From contig CP060236.1 of assembly GCA_023898725.1 (NCBI GenBank), forward strand, positions 1,043,461 through 1,107,460: a stretch of 64,000 nucleotides of DNA, read 5' to 3'. The position numbers and the translations under genes were made by a program. Shown one piece after another: positions 45,796-54,853 of the stretch; the first letter of the stretch is position 1, and every line of letters starts with the position of its first letter. The notes under the pieces were generated by a model that did no database searches, was not told where the DNA came from, and was given only the letters and a program-made list of their open reading frames with translations. This DNA is from Alphaproteobacteria bacterium. GTDB lineage: Bacteria > Pseudomonadota > Alphaproteobacteria > JAUHZC01.

Positions 45796-46074
45796 CTATT
45801 TCCCAAAAACATAAAAACACATCCCCACAACAAGAGCCACAACACCCAAAAATCCCCACCGCTTCACGCCCAAACACCCACACATCCGAGAACATGCAAG
45901 CGGCACACACACACCGGAGTTTTGTTTTTTCTCCTGCAAGGCAATGAGCGAACATGACGAATCTTCAATAATTGATGACTTTATAGGTGTACGCACTCCT
46001 TCTGTTGTTCTTTGCGTAGTTCTTTTTTTCGTGGCCTTAACCTTAGAAGGTGTCTTTTTCGTTTTTGTTGGCAT
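45796..46074 (-). CDS. Hypothetical Lys/Thr-rich, tail-anchored membrane protein
   Basis: Not recognised. The 92-residue product has a histone-like basic start rich in Lys and Thr (MPTKTKKTPSKVKATKKR). A middle with several cysteines (CVPLACSRMCGC) follows, then one C-terminal membrane helix (WGFLGVVALVVGMCFYVFG). It lies 24 bp downstream of the MscS gene on the same strand, so the two may be cotranscribed. A basic nucleic-acid- or lipid-binding head on a membrane tail is suggested by composition only. Confidence 0.5.
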   Translation of the reverse strand: MPTKTKKTPSKVKATKKRTTQRTTEGVRTPIKSSIIEDSSCSLIALQEKKQNSGVCVPLACSRMCGCLGVKRWGFLGVVALVVGMCFYVFGK

Positions 46075-46098
46075 GATAGTATCTTTCGTTTTAGTTGG

Positions 46099-47550
46099 TT
46101 AATTTTTAGAAAACCCAAAAAATGCCTTAATTTGATTGGAAAGGTCTTTAGACATCCTATCAAAATCTTCCTGAGTTGCCCCCTCTCTATCAACTTTTAT
46201 TTGTGTATCAAGTTGGCGCTGAGTAACAATTTGAGCAATCTCATCAGCAAGCGCTTTCCTTTTGCGCAATAAATCGGAAAGATCGCGCTTGGTGATCTCA
46301 ATAAGAACAGCTCGGGAACACGTTGTGATATCTGCCGTGCGCGGTTTTCCTGTTAGCATGCTCATTTCCCCAAAATAATCCCCGCCCCGAAGGTTAGCCA
46401 GGTGGATTGGTTCATCTGGGTTGATAGGATTTTTCTTAAAAACCTGAACAACTCCCTCAATAATAATAAACATAGATTCGCCAGCGTCGCCTTCTTCACA
46501 CAACACAGAGTTTGCTGGAACGTATTTCCGCGAGCATTTTTGCGCCAGAATTTTCACATTTTCATCCGAAAGAACAGAAAACAAGGCTGTTTTGCGAATA
46601 GCGTCTCGGGTTTCGGGAGCTTCTTTCATCTCAAGATCATCTACAGAAAAAGGCATTACGCCAATTGTTTCAGACACACGTAACCCGCGCTCATGAAGCA
46701 TATTCGTAGTCACCTCGATAACATTGTGACGCAAGCGTTTCAAATACCGATAGGATGAAGCAGTAAAGCGAATTTCATAGATAACGCCACCTTCGTTTAG
46801 GCCCTTTGCCCAGACTTCTGCTGGATTATATTTATCAATTTCAGGAATGGCGAGCAACGCTTCGTGAATGATCGCCTTAGCACGTGCCACAGGCACATCG
46901 TGATCCAGAGAAACCTCAACAAATTCTGTGAACCCATCATTAGGACGTGAGTAGTTGCGAATTGACGTGCGCGTTAGTACACTGTGAGGCACAAGTACGA
47001 TATACCCGGTACGATTCTCCAACACAACAGCACGCCACGTCAAATTCACCACCTTAGCCGGGCCATGGGCTTTATCAAGCTCGTGACCATGAATTTCAAT
47101 CCAATCCCCAATACTTACTTTACCCTCAAGGTCAATCAAAACACCTGCAAATGCATCCAAGATTAACCCCTGCAGACCTAAACCAAGCCCCACGCCAAAC
47201 ACACCCCCAAGAGTAATAACGGTAGCATAGTTTTGATCGTAAATACGAAGAAGAACAAACATCAAAAACAAAACATAAATAACAACCGTGGATGCACTAC
47301 AGACGACATCGGGAATACCCTTATTCTGTCGTTTTTGAACACGGCCCCACACAAAAATATTAACCAGGCGTGATGTTACCCACGCAGCTGTGATTACCAA
47401 AAACGTTTGTACTCCACGTTCAATCTGGAGATAAAAATCTTTATTTTCTGGAGAAATATAATCAGCTAAATTATAAGCGATAAATAAAAAAACATAGAAT
47501 GACAGCCCTAACAAGGCTGAAACCGCTTTGTTTATCTTAAAATCGCTCAT
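46099..47550 (-). CDS. MscS-type channel fused to a cyclic-nucleotide-binding domain
   Basis: A 483-residue protein. Four N-terminal helices are followed by the MscS pore and beta domain (GGVFGVGLGLGLQGLILDAFAGV, GKVSIGDWIEIHG). A C-terminal cNMP-binding domain covers about residues 335-455, with NSVLCEEGDAGESMFIIIEG and GDYFGEMSMLTGKPRTADIT. The latter is the phosphate-binding cassette. This is the bCNG architecture, in which some members are gated by cAMP rather than tension. A short coiled region ends the protein. Whether ligand gates this one is not known. Confidence 0.92.
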   Translation of the reverse strand: MSDFKINKAVSALLGLSFYVFLFIAYNLADYISPENKDFYLQIERGVQTFLVITAAWVTSRLVNIFVWGRVQKRQNKGIPDVVCSASTVVIYVLFLMFVLLRIYDQNYATVITLGGVFGVGLGLGLQGLILDAFAGVLIDLEGKVSIGDWIEIHGHELDKAHGPAKVVNLTWRAVVLENRTGYIVLVPHSVLTRTSIRNYSRPNDGFTEFVEVSLDHDVPVARAKAIIHEALLAIPEIDKYNPAEVWAKGLNEGGVIYEIRFTASSYRYLKRLRHNVIEVTTNMLHERGLRVSETIGVMPFSVDDLEMKEAPETRDAIRKTALFSVLSDENVKILAQKCSRKYVPANSVLCEEGDAGESMFIIIEGVVQVFKKNPINPDEPIHLANLRGGDYFGEMSMLTGKPRTADITTCSRAVLIEITKRDLSDLLRKRKALADEIAQIVTQRQLDTQIKVDREGATQEDFDRMSKDLSNQIKAFFGFSKN

Positions 47551-47815
47551 TTATTTGTGTTCACACAGAGTTACTTACGAATAATTTTAAGTGAGAGTTT
47601 TTAATAATTAATTAAAATTGTACCTACATCAGCGCACGAAATAAAAATTTGTTTTTTTGATTAATGGACAGCAAAAAAGTTATATATTCAATTTTCTGAT
47701 CTACGTGGTCCAAAACGCGATGCACGAGCGTTGCGCACAAGTCCCGCAGTTCAGCGTGCCTGGGAAGCATTCTATCAGAGCTGTGTCTGTACGATAAAGA
47801 GATGAAAGGCAAAGA

Positions 47816-47891
47816 TGGTATCCCCTACGGGAGTCGAACCCGTGTTCCCACCATGAGAGGGTGGTGTCCTAGGCCACTAGACGAAGGGGAC
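47816..47891 (-). tRNA. tRNA-Glu (anticodon CUC)
   Basis: Minus-strand cloverleaf of 76 nt. Acceptor GUCCCCU pairs with AGGGGAU (a G-U first pair). The anticodon stem CCACC/GGUGG carries loop CUCUCAU, so the anticodon is CUC, reading GAG. The T-arm is ACGGG-UUCGACU-CCCGU. CCA is encoded. Confidence 0.96.
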
Positions 47892-48052
47892 ATTATGGTT
47901 GAAAACTAAGGAGTTTTGGAAAAAAAATCAAGAAAAAAATATAAACTTATGCGATAAATTTATGCAGGTGCATGCATAATGGGAATTGATAAACGCTTCC
48001 CCTGAGGAGATGGCAATCAAATGATCCCCTCACCCATAGCAGCGTAAGGGAA

Positions 48053-49480
48053 TTATGGACGATACTCCTGGAGACACAGTGGCTTAAAGGGCTTACCTAA
48101 CACAAGAGAAAAATCGCGAATCAAAACACCCATATCATCACGTTGTTTTTCCACCAAACATGTTGGGCCTATAAAAATTCTGTTTTTATGGGGTTCCACA
48201 TGCATGTCTGTATTCATACCAAAATAATCCAACGGTTCATTGTCTGGATTATAGCGCACGACAATAGCCGTAGAGTTACGCAACTGATACATAAGCTGGG
48301 CGACAAGTTGGCGACCGTCACACACAAGAACCTTATCGTGAAGTGTAATCTTTTGGGCCTCAAGGGCATCCAAAATTCGGGTTCCTCGGTAAAATCGCTG
48401 ATAAGGATTTATGCCATGCGGCAAGAAATGGTATCGAGCAGCAATGCTAACCCCGCCCATGAGTACAGCCATAACAAGATTCACGATCACACCACGACGG
48501 AGCCACTGATGACTCTCAAGCAGTCCACACACACATACGTACACCATACCGACATGGGCAATTGCTGCCCAGTTTCCATGGGAGCGATTGACTAGTGCTT
48601 GAACCACAATAACCCCCAACACAGGAAGAGAAAAACCCAAGGAAAAGCGCACATCCTCCCGCCACAAAACTCTTCGGGCATGCACAACCCCTCCGACTGC
48701 AACTATGGGGCCTAAAATACCTACTTGTGTTATGAGGAAAATGAGCGCATTGGAAATATTCAATCCCTTCCACCCACCAATATTGTTGGCTGTGTGCGCG
48801 AATGTGGGCCATGCCTGTGTATAGTTCCAGTAAATGTTTGGGGAAATAATGAGAAACATAAGAATAACAATCCAGGGTATGTATCGGCCCACGCTATGCA
48901 CATGTATTTGCATATGCAAAAGCCATAGCACGACAGGAAACATTACCACAAACCAAATCATGGCATATTTAGCCAGCAGCCCTACGCCTAATATGATACC
49001 CAGCCATGAGGCTGACTTTAGGTTAGGTGCGCAAATAAATCGATAGCCCCACACCATTGCCCACGCCCAGCAACTCAATACTATCGGGTCTGTCGATATA
49101 ATATGGCTAGAAAAAGAAACCCCGGGCATGCTCAAATAGGCAAGAAAAATAAAAGCAGCAACCGATGAGGAATGTTTATGATCACACGCAAACCGATAAA
49201 GGCCGTATCCCGTGATCAGGTGCGCAAATAAAACGGGAATGCGTACAGCAAAGGGGGTGTCGCCAAACAAAGCTGTAAATAACCCCAAAATCCAGCCAAT
49301 TAATGGCGGCTTTGAGTAATATCCAAAATCAAGGTTCTTACCCCACACCCAGTACTGTGCCTCATCCCCATACAGGGGAAAGTCGGCTAACCATCCTACA
49401 CAAAGATGCCAGAGAGTATAGACCGCCGCAATGACAGGAAGAGCCATACGATGAGAAAAAAATGATAAAAAGTCCCTCAT
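48053..49480 (-). CDS. GT39/ArnT-like glycosyltransferase
   Basis: A 475-residue polytopic GT-C enzyme that would transfer a sugar from a polyprenyl phosphate to an extracytoplasmic acceptor. The first periplasmic loop carries PLYGDEAQYWVWGKNLDFGYYSKPPLIGW. It contains the DE and YYSKPP motifs of the PMT/ArnT family. About eleven helices are followed by a soluble C-terminal domain of about 110 residues. A GT2 polyprenyl-phosphate glycosyltransferase and a lipid-A-synthase N-domain protein follow upstream on the same strand. Together they suggest lipid A sugar modification. Confidence 0.87.
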   Translation of the reverse strand: MRDFLSFFSHRMALPVIAAVYTLWHLCVGWLADFPLYGDEAQYWVWGKNLDFGYYSKPPLIGWILGLFTALFGDTPFAVRIPVLFAHLITGYGLYRFACDHKHSSSVAAFIFLAYLSMPGVSFSSHIISTDPIVLSCWAWAMVWGYRFICAPNLKSASWLGIILGVGLLAKYAMIWFVVMFPVVLWLLHMQIHVHSVGRYIPWIVILMFLIISPNIYWNYTQAWPTFAHTANNIGGWKGLNISNALIFLITQVGILGPIVAVGGVVHARRVLWREDVRFSLGFSLPVLGVIVVQALVNRSHGNWAAIAHVGMVYVCVCGLLESHQWLRRGVIVNLVMAVLMGGVSIAARYHFLPHGINPYQRFYRGTRILDALEAQKITLHDKVLVCDGRQLVAQLMYQLRNSTAIVVRYNPDNEPLDYFGMNTDMHVEPHKNRIFIGPTCLVEKQRDDMGVLIRDFSLVLGKPFKPLCLQEYRP

Positions 49481-49492
49481 ATTTCCTTAATT

Positions 49493-49777
49493 TTATGTTG
49501 AAACAAGTTTTCTATGCTTACGGCGCGATGTACGCAAGAGAAAAATATTACGTACGTACACAACAAGACCTGATGCTTGACCAATAATCAATACAGGATC
49601 TTTGCGTAAGCTTACATAGACAAGCATTAGCGCTCCTCCAAATAGGCTAAGGTACCAAAAAGCGGAAGGGACGACGCTTTCCCGGCGACGTTCACTGTAA
49701 ATCCACTGCACAATGAAACGCAGCGCAAATAAACCTTGCGCAAAAAATCCAAGACAAAGAAGAACTTTTTCATTCAT
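49493..49777 (-). CDS. Lipid-A-disaccharide-synthase N-terminal-domain (LAB_N) membrane protein
   Basis: A 94-residue protein made of three short helices with the LAB_N pattern: LGFFAQGLFALRFIVQWIYS, SVVPSAFWYLSLFGGALMLVY and IGQASGLVVYVRNIFLL. Free-standing LAB_N proteins occur next to GT2 and GT39 genes in several Gram-negatives. They are thought to help lipid A or undecaprenyl-sugar reactions, but the activity is unproven. It overlaps the GT2 gene by eight bases and is 12 bp before the GT39 gene. Confidence 0.85.
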   Translation of the reverse strand: MNEKVLLCLGFFAQGLFALRFIVQWIYSERRRESVVPSAFWYLSLFGGALMLVYVSLRKDPVLIIGQASGLVVYVRNIFLLRTSRRKHRKLVST

Positions 49778-50528
49778 AATTGTCTCCTGTCTCTGTTAAT
49801 AAGGGATTTGCCCACGCGCGCTTTCGCGCCAACAGCCAGCGCACACCAAAAAGATCGCGAATCCCTACCCAAAGACGGTTATTAATGGTGTACTTTGACA
49901 CACCCGATGTTCGAGGACGATGACTGACAGGAATATTGACAATTTCTGCGCCTTGATATTTAAATAGACACCCTAAAAAACGGTGCATATGATCAAAGCG
50001 CGGGAGACGCAGAAATGCATCACGCGCAAATAGCTTTGTAGCACAACCAGCATCTAAACAACCATCATTAAGCATCCAGTTTCGCACGATATAAGCAATT
50101 TTTGTTGAGAGCTTACGCAAAAAACCATCGTTTCGCATCATACGATGGCCAATAAAAAAGACCTCATGGGGCTTTTTATCTCCCACACTGATAAGTTTGT
50201 CCAAGAATATCACTAAGTCGTGAGGGGGGTTTTGCCCATCGCCATCAAGTGTAAAAATCCATGGATATTGGGCTACGCGAACGCCACTGACAACAGCCGC
50301 ACTTTGACCGGCATTCATACGATGATAGATGACCCTAAGACGGGGGTTAGTGCGGAGGGCCTGTGCCAAAAGAGTTCGACTAGCATCAGTACTGCCGTCA
50401 TCAACGACGATAATTTCATAGAGTAGCCCAGGAATTTCCTCACAGACACCTTGGGTTTCTGCTATCAAAGGAAGAATATTCTCAGCTTCGTCTTTTATCG
50501 GGATGACTATAGAACATGAAAGATTCAT
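49770..50528 (-). CDS. GT2 polyprenyl-phosphate glycosyltransferase (DPM1/ArnC-like)
   Basis: A soluble or peripheral GT-A enzyme of about 252 residues. Nucleotide-sugar motifs are SIVIPIKDEAENI, IIVVDDGSTD, FTLDGDGQNPPHD (the DxD) and a basic C-terminus, without the two ArnC membrane helices. I use the ATG at 50528 (MNLSCSIVIP); the frame runs upstream to 50651. It would charge a polyprenyl phosphate with a sugar for the GT39 enzyme two genes on. The sugar is unknown. Confidence 0.87.
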   Translation of the reverse strand: MNLSCSIVIPIKDEAENILPLIAETQGVCEEIPGLLYEIIVVDDGSTDASRTLLAQALRTNPRLRVIYHRMNAGQSAAVVSGVRVAQYPWIFTLDGDGQNPPHDLVIFLDKLISVGDKKPHEVFFIGHRMMRNDGFLRKLSTKIAYIVRNWMLNDGCLDAGCATKLFARDAFLRLPRFDHMHRFLGCLFKYQGAEIVNIPVSHRPRTSGVSKYTINNRLWVGIRDLFGVRWLLARKRAWANPLLTETGDNYE

Positions 50529-50796
50529 TTTTATTTGGATAGAACGTGCATCAAGACATAGCATGAGCATGGAATCAGGACAAATAAATACTTTCCCAGA
50601 AGCACGTTCTGATGGGACAAACTCTCCCCCAAAGAGCTTAGCTCCATTCATGCAGTACCTAAAAGTTCCATTTTCTCACGACAATGCATACCTGTTGCCT
50701 AGCCTAAGGACTTACAATGTCCTTCTCTAGTTTAAGGAGAATGCAGAATCTGATGCGTTTTTACGCGGATGTCAGCGTGAACCAGTGAAAACAATA

Positions 50797-50825
50797 TTGA
50801 CAGAGACGCCATTTCAGAGCAAGTT
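50797..50825 (+). promoter_or_regulatory. Candidate promoter for tRNA-Ser
   Basis: An exact TTGACA (50797-50802) is followed after 17 bp by CAAGTT (50820-50825), a weak -10, 13 bp before the tRNA. The -35 is convincing, the -10 is not. Confidence 0.4.
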
Positions 50826-50838
50826 AGTGCCACACAAC

Positions 50839-50931
50839 GGAGGGGTGGCCGAGCGGCTGAAGGCGGCGGTTTGCTAAACCGTTATACGTGGTAAACGCGT
50901 ATCGAGGGTTCGAATCCCTTCCCCTCCGCCA
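50839..50931 (+). tRNA. tRNA-Ser (anticodon GCU)
   Basis: A class II tRNA of 93 nt. Acceptor GGAGGGG pairs with CCCCUCC and discriminator G precedes an encoded CCA. The anticodon loop UUGCUAA gives GCU, reading AGC/AGU. A long variable arm (UACGUGGUAAACGCGUA region) and T-arm GAGGG-UUCGAAU-CCCUU are present. Confidence 0.97.
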
Positions 50932-51016
50932 CCCTTCGAACTTTGGGCGGCACACCAGAAGTGATATAGAATTAGGCGTGCATGCCAAAGCTTTCGCGTA
51001 GGTAGGCTATGGAATT

Positions 51017-51254
51017 ATGCATTATGTTTATTTTCTAGAATTATCAAATGACAATAGTTATGTTGGCTTTAGCAGTAATCGAAAACACCGACTTTAAGGC
51101 CCATAATGATGCTAAAGTGCCTGCAACTGGCGGGACTTCTGCTTGCTAATCTAAAAAGATATGTTGTTGTTGAAACCAAAGAAAAAGCAATGGCTTTGGA
51201 AAAAATTTCAAAACTGGCTCTGGAAAGGCAGTGGCATTAAAGCGATTTCTCTAA
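51017..51254 (+). pseudogene. Decayed GIY-YIG endonuclease gene (three frameshifts)
   Basis: Frame 1 from ATG 51017 reads MHYVYFLELSNDNSYVGFSS, the GIY...YVG core, then stops at 51095-51097. A +1 shift near 51092 restores FKAHNDAKVPATGG. A second shift near 51130-51137 gives LLLANLKRYVVVETKEKAMALEK. A third at the A-run near 51205 restores NFKTGSGKAVALKRFL and a stop at 51252-51254. Joined, these form an 80-residue UPF0213/YhbQ-type single-domain nuclease, including the usual arginine-lysine-rich end. The gene is therefore broken. It lies 86 bp after tRNA-Ser. Confidence 0.85.
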
Positions 51255-51828
51255 GTTATAACAGTATAACACATGCATAATTGGAAAATCATAAAATGTC
51301 TGTTTTAGTGGGTATGGTTGGAAAATCTCATATCACCCCCTTCTGCTTTTTTTGTGTATAAATCCAGGCTATTTTCAAGCACCTACATGAGGTATCTACT
51401 AATTGGGGTAACCTCTCCCATGAACGCTTAGGAATAGCTGTGAACTCAAGATTTTTTGCAGGCGCACTTAAGACAACGTAATTATTTGCTCACGTTTCTT
51501 ATGAACCCTTACATTTTCAAGGCCTTGCTTATGTTCTAAAATCCACACACCATAGTTGATTTTTACCGCACAAATAAAAATATTTTTAAGGCAATTGCAT
51601 TGAGCTGGAAAGCCGAAAAGTCAATTCAGCAGGGCAACCATAGTCATTCGCTCAGGTGCAGCACCGCAAAATGTATTGAGATAGGTTAGGAGAAGCCTAG
51701 CTTTTATGGATAGAAACATCAGCCATAGTTCCGGGGCCAAAAGTGCCCAGACGATAGAAGCTAAGGGCCAAACGTTTGAAATATATCTCTTTCTAAGATT
51801 CCTCTGATTAGCCAAAAGCACTCTCTTC
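51255..51828. other. Gene-poor, apparently eroded stretch
   Basis: No intact gene is recognised. The stretch is AT-rich with scattered short open frames on both strands. A minus-strand frame, 51848-51621 (75 codons, overlapping the end of the NusG-like gene), contains two hydrophobic segments (VWPLASIVWALLAPELWLMF, KARLLLTYLNTF). It has no ribosome site and no family I know. Because it follows an RfaH-like factor, the stretch may be the remains of a polysaccharide locus; that is inference. Confidence 0.4.
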
Positions 51829-52347
51829 TTACGCCGTTTCCACAGCATATGTTGGGAGAGTCATTTTCATTTCTCTGCCCATAAACGTTAATAATAGCTG
51901 AACCCTAAACTTATCATTCATGGCCTCAAAAATACCTATTTGATCTTTCAGTGCGCCGTCCAATACGCGTACCTTTTCACCCTTGACGAAGGTTACAAGG
52001 CTGGCGATGGGAACAATTCCTTCATCACTTTCGCGCGAACGTAACTCATTAATCACACAGGTAGGCACCTGTGCTGGGGTTAAATCATTGCCCATTAACA
52101 AATGAGATACACCACGGGTTCCATTGACACTGCGCCAGCGTGCTGTGGTTACATCCATCCCAACAAAAATATAACGTGGGAAGAGAGGAGCATGTTTTTC
52201 TTCAACCTTACGCGCATGACGAACCGTTTTTTTAAACCTGGGCATGTATACCTCATAGCCCTGATCCAGCAAATGTTCCTGGGCAACCTTCTCCTTCAGG
52301 GGTTGGGTGTGGGCAACATGCCATGTAACATTTTCATGGGTTATCAT
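51829..52347 (-). CDS. NusG-family antitermination factor (RfaH-like paralogue)
   Basis: A 172-residue NusG N-terminal (NGN) plus KOW protein. The NGN part has WHVAHTQPLKEKVAQEHLLDQ, YMPRFKKTVRH and LFPRYIFVGMD; the KOW motif is GEKVRVLDGALKDQIG near 125-140. It looks like the specialised RfaH/LoaP-type paralogue, not the housekeeping NusG beside secE. Such factors load onto polymerase at specific long operons, usually for surface polysaccharide. It overlaps the winged-helix gene upstream by four bases (ATGA). Confidence 0.87.
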   Translation of the reverse strand: MITHENVTWHVAHTQPLKEKVAQEHLLDQGYEVYMPRFKKTVRHARKVEEKHAPLFPRYIFVGMDVTTARWRSVNGTRGVSHLLMGNDLTPAQVPTCVINELRSRESDEGIVPIASLVTFVKGEKVRVLDGALKDQIGIFEAMNDKFRVQLLLTFMGREMKMTLPTYAVETA

Positions 52348-52922
52348 GATAATACCTTTGAAATATGCAAAAGATTTAAGGTTAATAAGCGATGATATTC
52401 AACCTTATGTTTAATGGTATCGTAGGTTCCTTGGGGGTTAACCACATCAGTCACAATCACAGCGTCATATTTTTGGAAATCACCCTTTGTTGACACGACC
52501 TCAATAGTAAAGTCACCTCCAGATGCTACAAGTGTTGCAATATCACTCAAATCACCTTTGCCAACTAGAGCTATTTTTGACCAAGTTTGTGATTTACAGT
52601 GTTCAAGAGCTTCATCACATTGTGCGCGGGCTTCTTTAAAAAAGGTCATGGAGCGTGCCAAGTAATTCTTCACCATGTGGCTTTTTTCTTTAAAACCATC
52701 TGGGGTTAAAAAATAGGTAATGCGGCGTGGTGATACTTGAGATGCCCTGATCCAGCCTTTAGTCACACAGCGCTTCAGATAGTGGTTCATAAGACCCAAG
52801 GCAATATTCAGATCTCCCGCCAAACCACGTTGCGTAAAGGACGGGTTACGCTCAATCTCACTCAAAAGATGCACCATCACTTTTTGCTCAGTCTGTTCGC
52901 GAATTTCTTGAAAAACAGGCAT
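52344..52922 (-). CDS. EPS-associated MarR-type winged-helix regulator
   Basis: A 192-residue protein. The N-terminal winged helix (about 10-75) reads VMVHLLSEIERNPSFTQRGL, then NHYLKRCVTKGWIRASQV and RITYFLTPDGFKEKS. This is the pattern of the EPS-associated MarR-type family found beside RfaH-like genes. The C-terminal part (KIALVGKGDLSDIATLVAS, YDAVIVTDVVNP) looks like a small Rossmann-type domain, possibly ligand-binding. Coupled by a four-base overlap to the NusG-like gene, it probably acts in the same regulatory circuit. Confidence 0.78.
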   Translation of the reverse strand: MPVFQEIREQTEQKVMVHLLSEIERNPSFTQRGLAGDLNIALGLMNHYLKRCVTKGWIRASQVSPRRITYFLTPDGFKEKSHMVKNYLARSMTFFKEARAQCDEALEHCKSQTWSKIALVGKGDLSDIATLVASGGDFTIEVVSTKGDFQKYDAVIVTDVVNPQGTYDTIKHKVEYHRLLTLNLLHISKVLS

Positions 52923-53050
52923 TTAAGTCTTAGAACTCCACAAATTAGCCAAAAATACAAACTTGTTCATGAACAGAACTTAATCCACCCAAAAAATGAA
53001 GTCAATCACTTCGTAACATTAGCAAGCCGCAGAAAGGGACGCCTAAAACC

Positions 53051-54853
53051 CTAATCATCACCCATTTTAAGAGCTTCAAGAAATGCGGATTGCGGAATTT
53101 CAACCTTACCAAATTGGCGCATTTTCTTTTTACCTGCTTTTTGCTTCTCTAAGAGTTTGCGCTTACGTGAGACATCCCCCCCGTAGCATTTCGCTGTTAC
53201 ATCTTTACGCATGGCTGCAATCGTTTCACGCGCAATAATTTTGCCGCCAATGGCTGCTTGGACAGGGATTTTGAACATATGGCGCGGAATAAGGTCTTTC
53301 AATCGCTCACATAGTCTACGACCCCGCGCTTCTGCTTGGGAACGATGAGACATAAAGGCGAGCGCATCAACGGGTTCGGCATTCACCAGCACACTGACCT
53401 TCACAAGATCAGCTTCTTGATAATCGGTCATTTCATAATCAAAGCTTGCATACCCACTGCTGATGGATTTCAGGCGATCATAAAAATCAAACACAATCTC
53501 ATTCAACGGGAGCTTGTAAATCAACATCGCCCGCGATCCCACATAGTTGATTTCAACCTGTTGACCCCGGCGCTCTGTGCAGAGATTAATAATCCCCCCC
53601 ATATAGTCATCCGGGGTCAAAATAGTTGCTTTAATCCATGGTTCATCAAGGCTTTCGATTTGAGTTGGATCAGGAAAATCTGCCGGATTATGTATCTTAA
53701 GCGTTTGTCCATTGCGTAAAGTCACATGATAAATAACACTAGGGGACGTCGTAACAATATCAAGATCAAATTCTCGCTCGAGACGTTCTTGGATAATCTC
53801 AAGATGCAGCATCCCTAGAAACCCACACCGGAATCCAAATCCAAGCGCCGCAGATGATTCAGTTTCATACTGAAAACTGGCATCATTAAGATGAAGCTTA
53901 CCAAGAGCATCACGCATAACTTCAAAGTCATTAGCATCTACAGGAAATAGTCCACAAAATACCACAGGTACGCTGGGCTTGAATCCTGGCAGTGCTTCAG
54001 CGGTAGGTTTGCTATCATCCGTAATCGTATCACCCACGTTACAATCCGAAACATGCTTGATGCTTGCCGTAATAAACCCAAGTTCGCCCGGCCCCAAACT
54101 CTCAGTCATTATTTTTTTCGGTGTGGTATAACCCGTTCCATCCACTTGATACGCTGAACCATTGGACATCATGCGGATTTTCATACCACGCTTAATTGTT
54201 CCATCAATCACGCGCACCAAGATTATAACACCCAGATAGGCGTCATAGATACTATCCACTAACATGGCTTTTAAGGGTTTATCTACAGAGCCCGTAGGTG
54301 CAGGAATAAGACGTACAATTTCTTCTAAAACTTGCGCTATTCCTTGGCCTGTTTTGGCGGATACATTTATCGCTTCGGATGTATCAAGACCAATGACATC
54401 CTCAATTTGTTGCTTCACACGGTCAGGCTCAGCAGAGGGAAGATCAATTTTATTCAAAACGGGAATAATCGCGTGGTCGTTTTCGATGGCTTGATAGACA
54501 TTAGCGAGTGTTTGTGCCTCCACCCCCTGACTTGCATCCACCACAAGAATAGACCCCTCACAGGCAGCTAAGGATCGGCTGACCTCGTATCCAAAGTCCA
54601 CATGCCCAGGAGTATCCATAAGATTTAATTGATACTTACAGCCATCGTACGCCGTATAATCAAGGCGAACGGTCTGCGCCTTAATTGTAATACCCCGTTC
54701 GCGCTCGATGTCCATGCTATCAAGCATTTGTGCTTTAAATTCACGGTCAGTAATGGCACCACACGTCATAATAAGACGATCAGCAAGCGTGGATTTTCCG
54801 TGATCAATATGGGCAATAATTGAAAAGTTACGAATTTTGGTAATATCAACCAT
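53051..54853 (-). CDS. lepA: Translation elongation factor 4 (LepA)
   Basis: Ribosomal GTPase linked to initiation and back-translocation. G motifs are [14 protein letters not shown] (G1), [17 protein letters not shown] (G3) and NKIDLP (G4). Domains 2 and 3 and the LepA-specific C-terminal domain ([38 protein letters not shown]) follow. I chose the ATG at 54853 ([13 protein letters not shown]); the frame extends six codons upstream. It overlaps the pheT end by eight bases. Confidence 0.97.
   Translation of the reverse strand: MVDITKIRNFSIIAHIDHGKSTLADRLIMTCGAITDREFKAQMLDSMDIERERGITIKAQTVRLDYTAYDGCKYQLNLMDTPGHVDFGYEVSRSLAACEGSILVVDASQGVEAQTLANVYQAIENDHAIIPVLNKIDLPSAEPDRVKQQIEDVIGLDTSEAINVSAKTGQGIAQVLEEIVRLIPAPTGSVDKPLKAMLVDSIYDAYLGVIILVRVIDGTIKRGMKIRMMSNGSAYQVDGTGYTTPKKIMTESLGPGELGFITASIKHVSDCNVGDTITDDSKPTAEALPGFKPSVPVVFCGLFPVDANDFEVMRDALGKLHLNDASFQYETESSAALGFGFRCGFLGMLHLEIIQERLEREFDLDIVTTSPSVIYHVTLRNGQTLKIHNPADFPDPTQIESLDEPWIKATILTPDDYMGGIINLCTERRGQQVEINYVGSRAMLIYKLPLNEIVFDFYDRLKSISSGYASFDYEMTDYQEADLVKVSVLVNAEPVDALAFMSHRSQAEARGRRLCERLKDLIPRHMFKIPVQAAIGGKIIARETIAAMRKDVTAKCYGGDVSRKRKLLEKQKAGKKKMRQFGKVEIPQSAFLEALKMGDD

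Noticed and set aside
47624..47812. Minus-strand TTG-started frame between tRNA-Glu and the MscS gene
   Set aside because: No ribosome site or family; it begins just after the tRNA and could be trailer sequence.
51017..51254. Interpretation of the GIY-YIG region as an active homing endonuclease
   Set aside because: Three frameshifts break it, and the single-domain form is the UPF0213/YhbQ type rather than an intron-borne enzyme.
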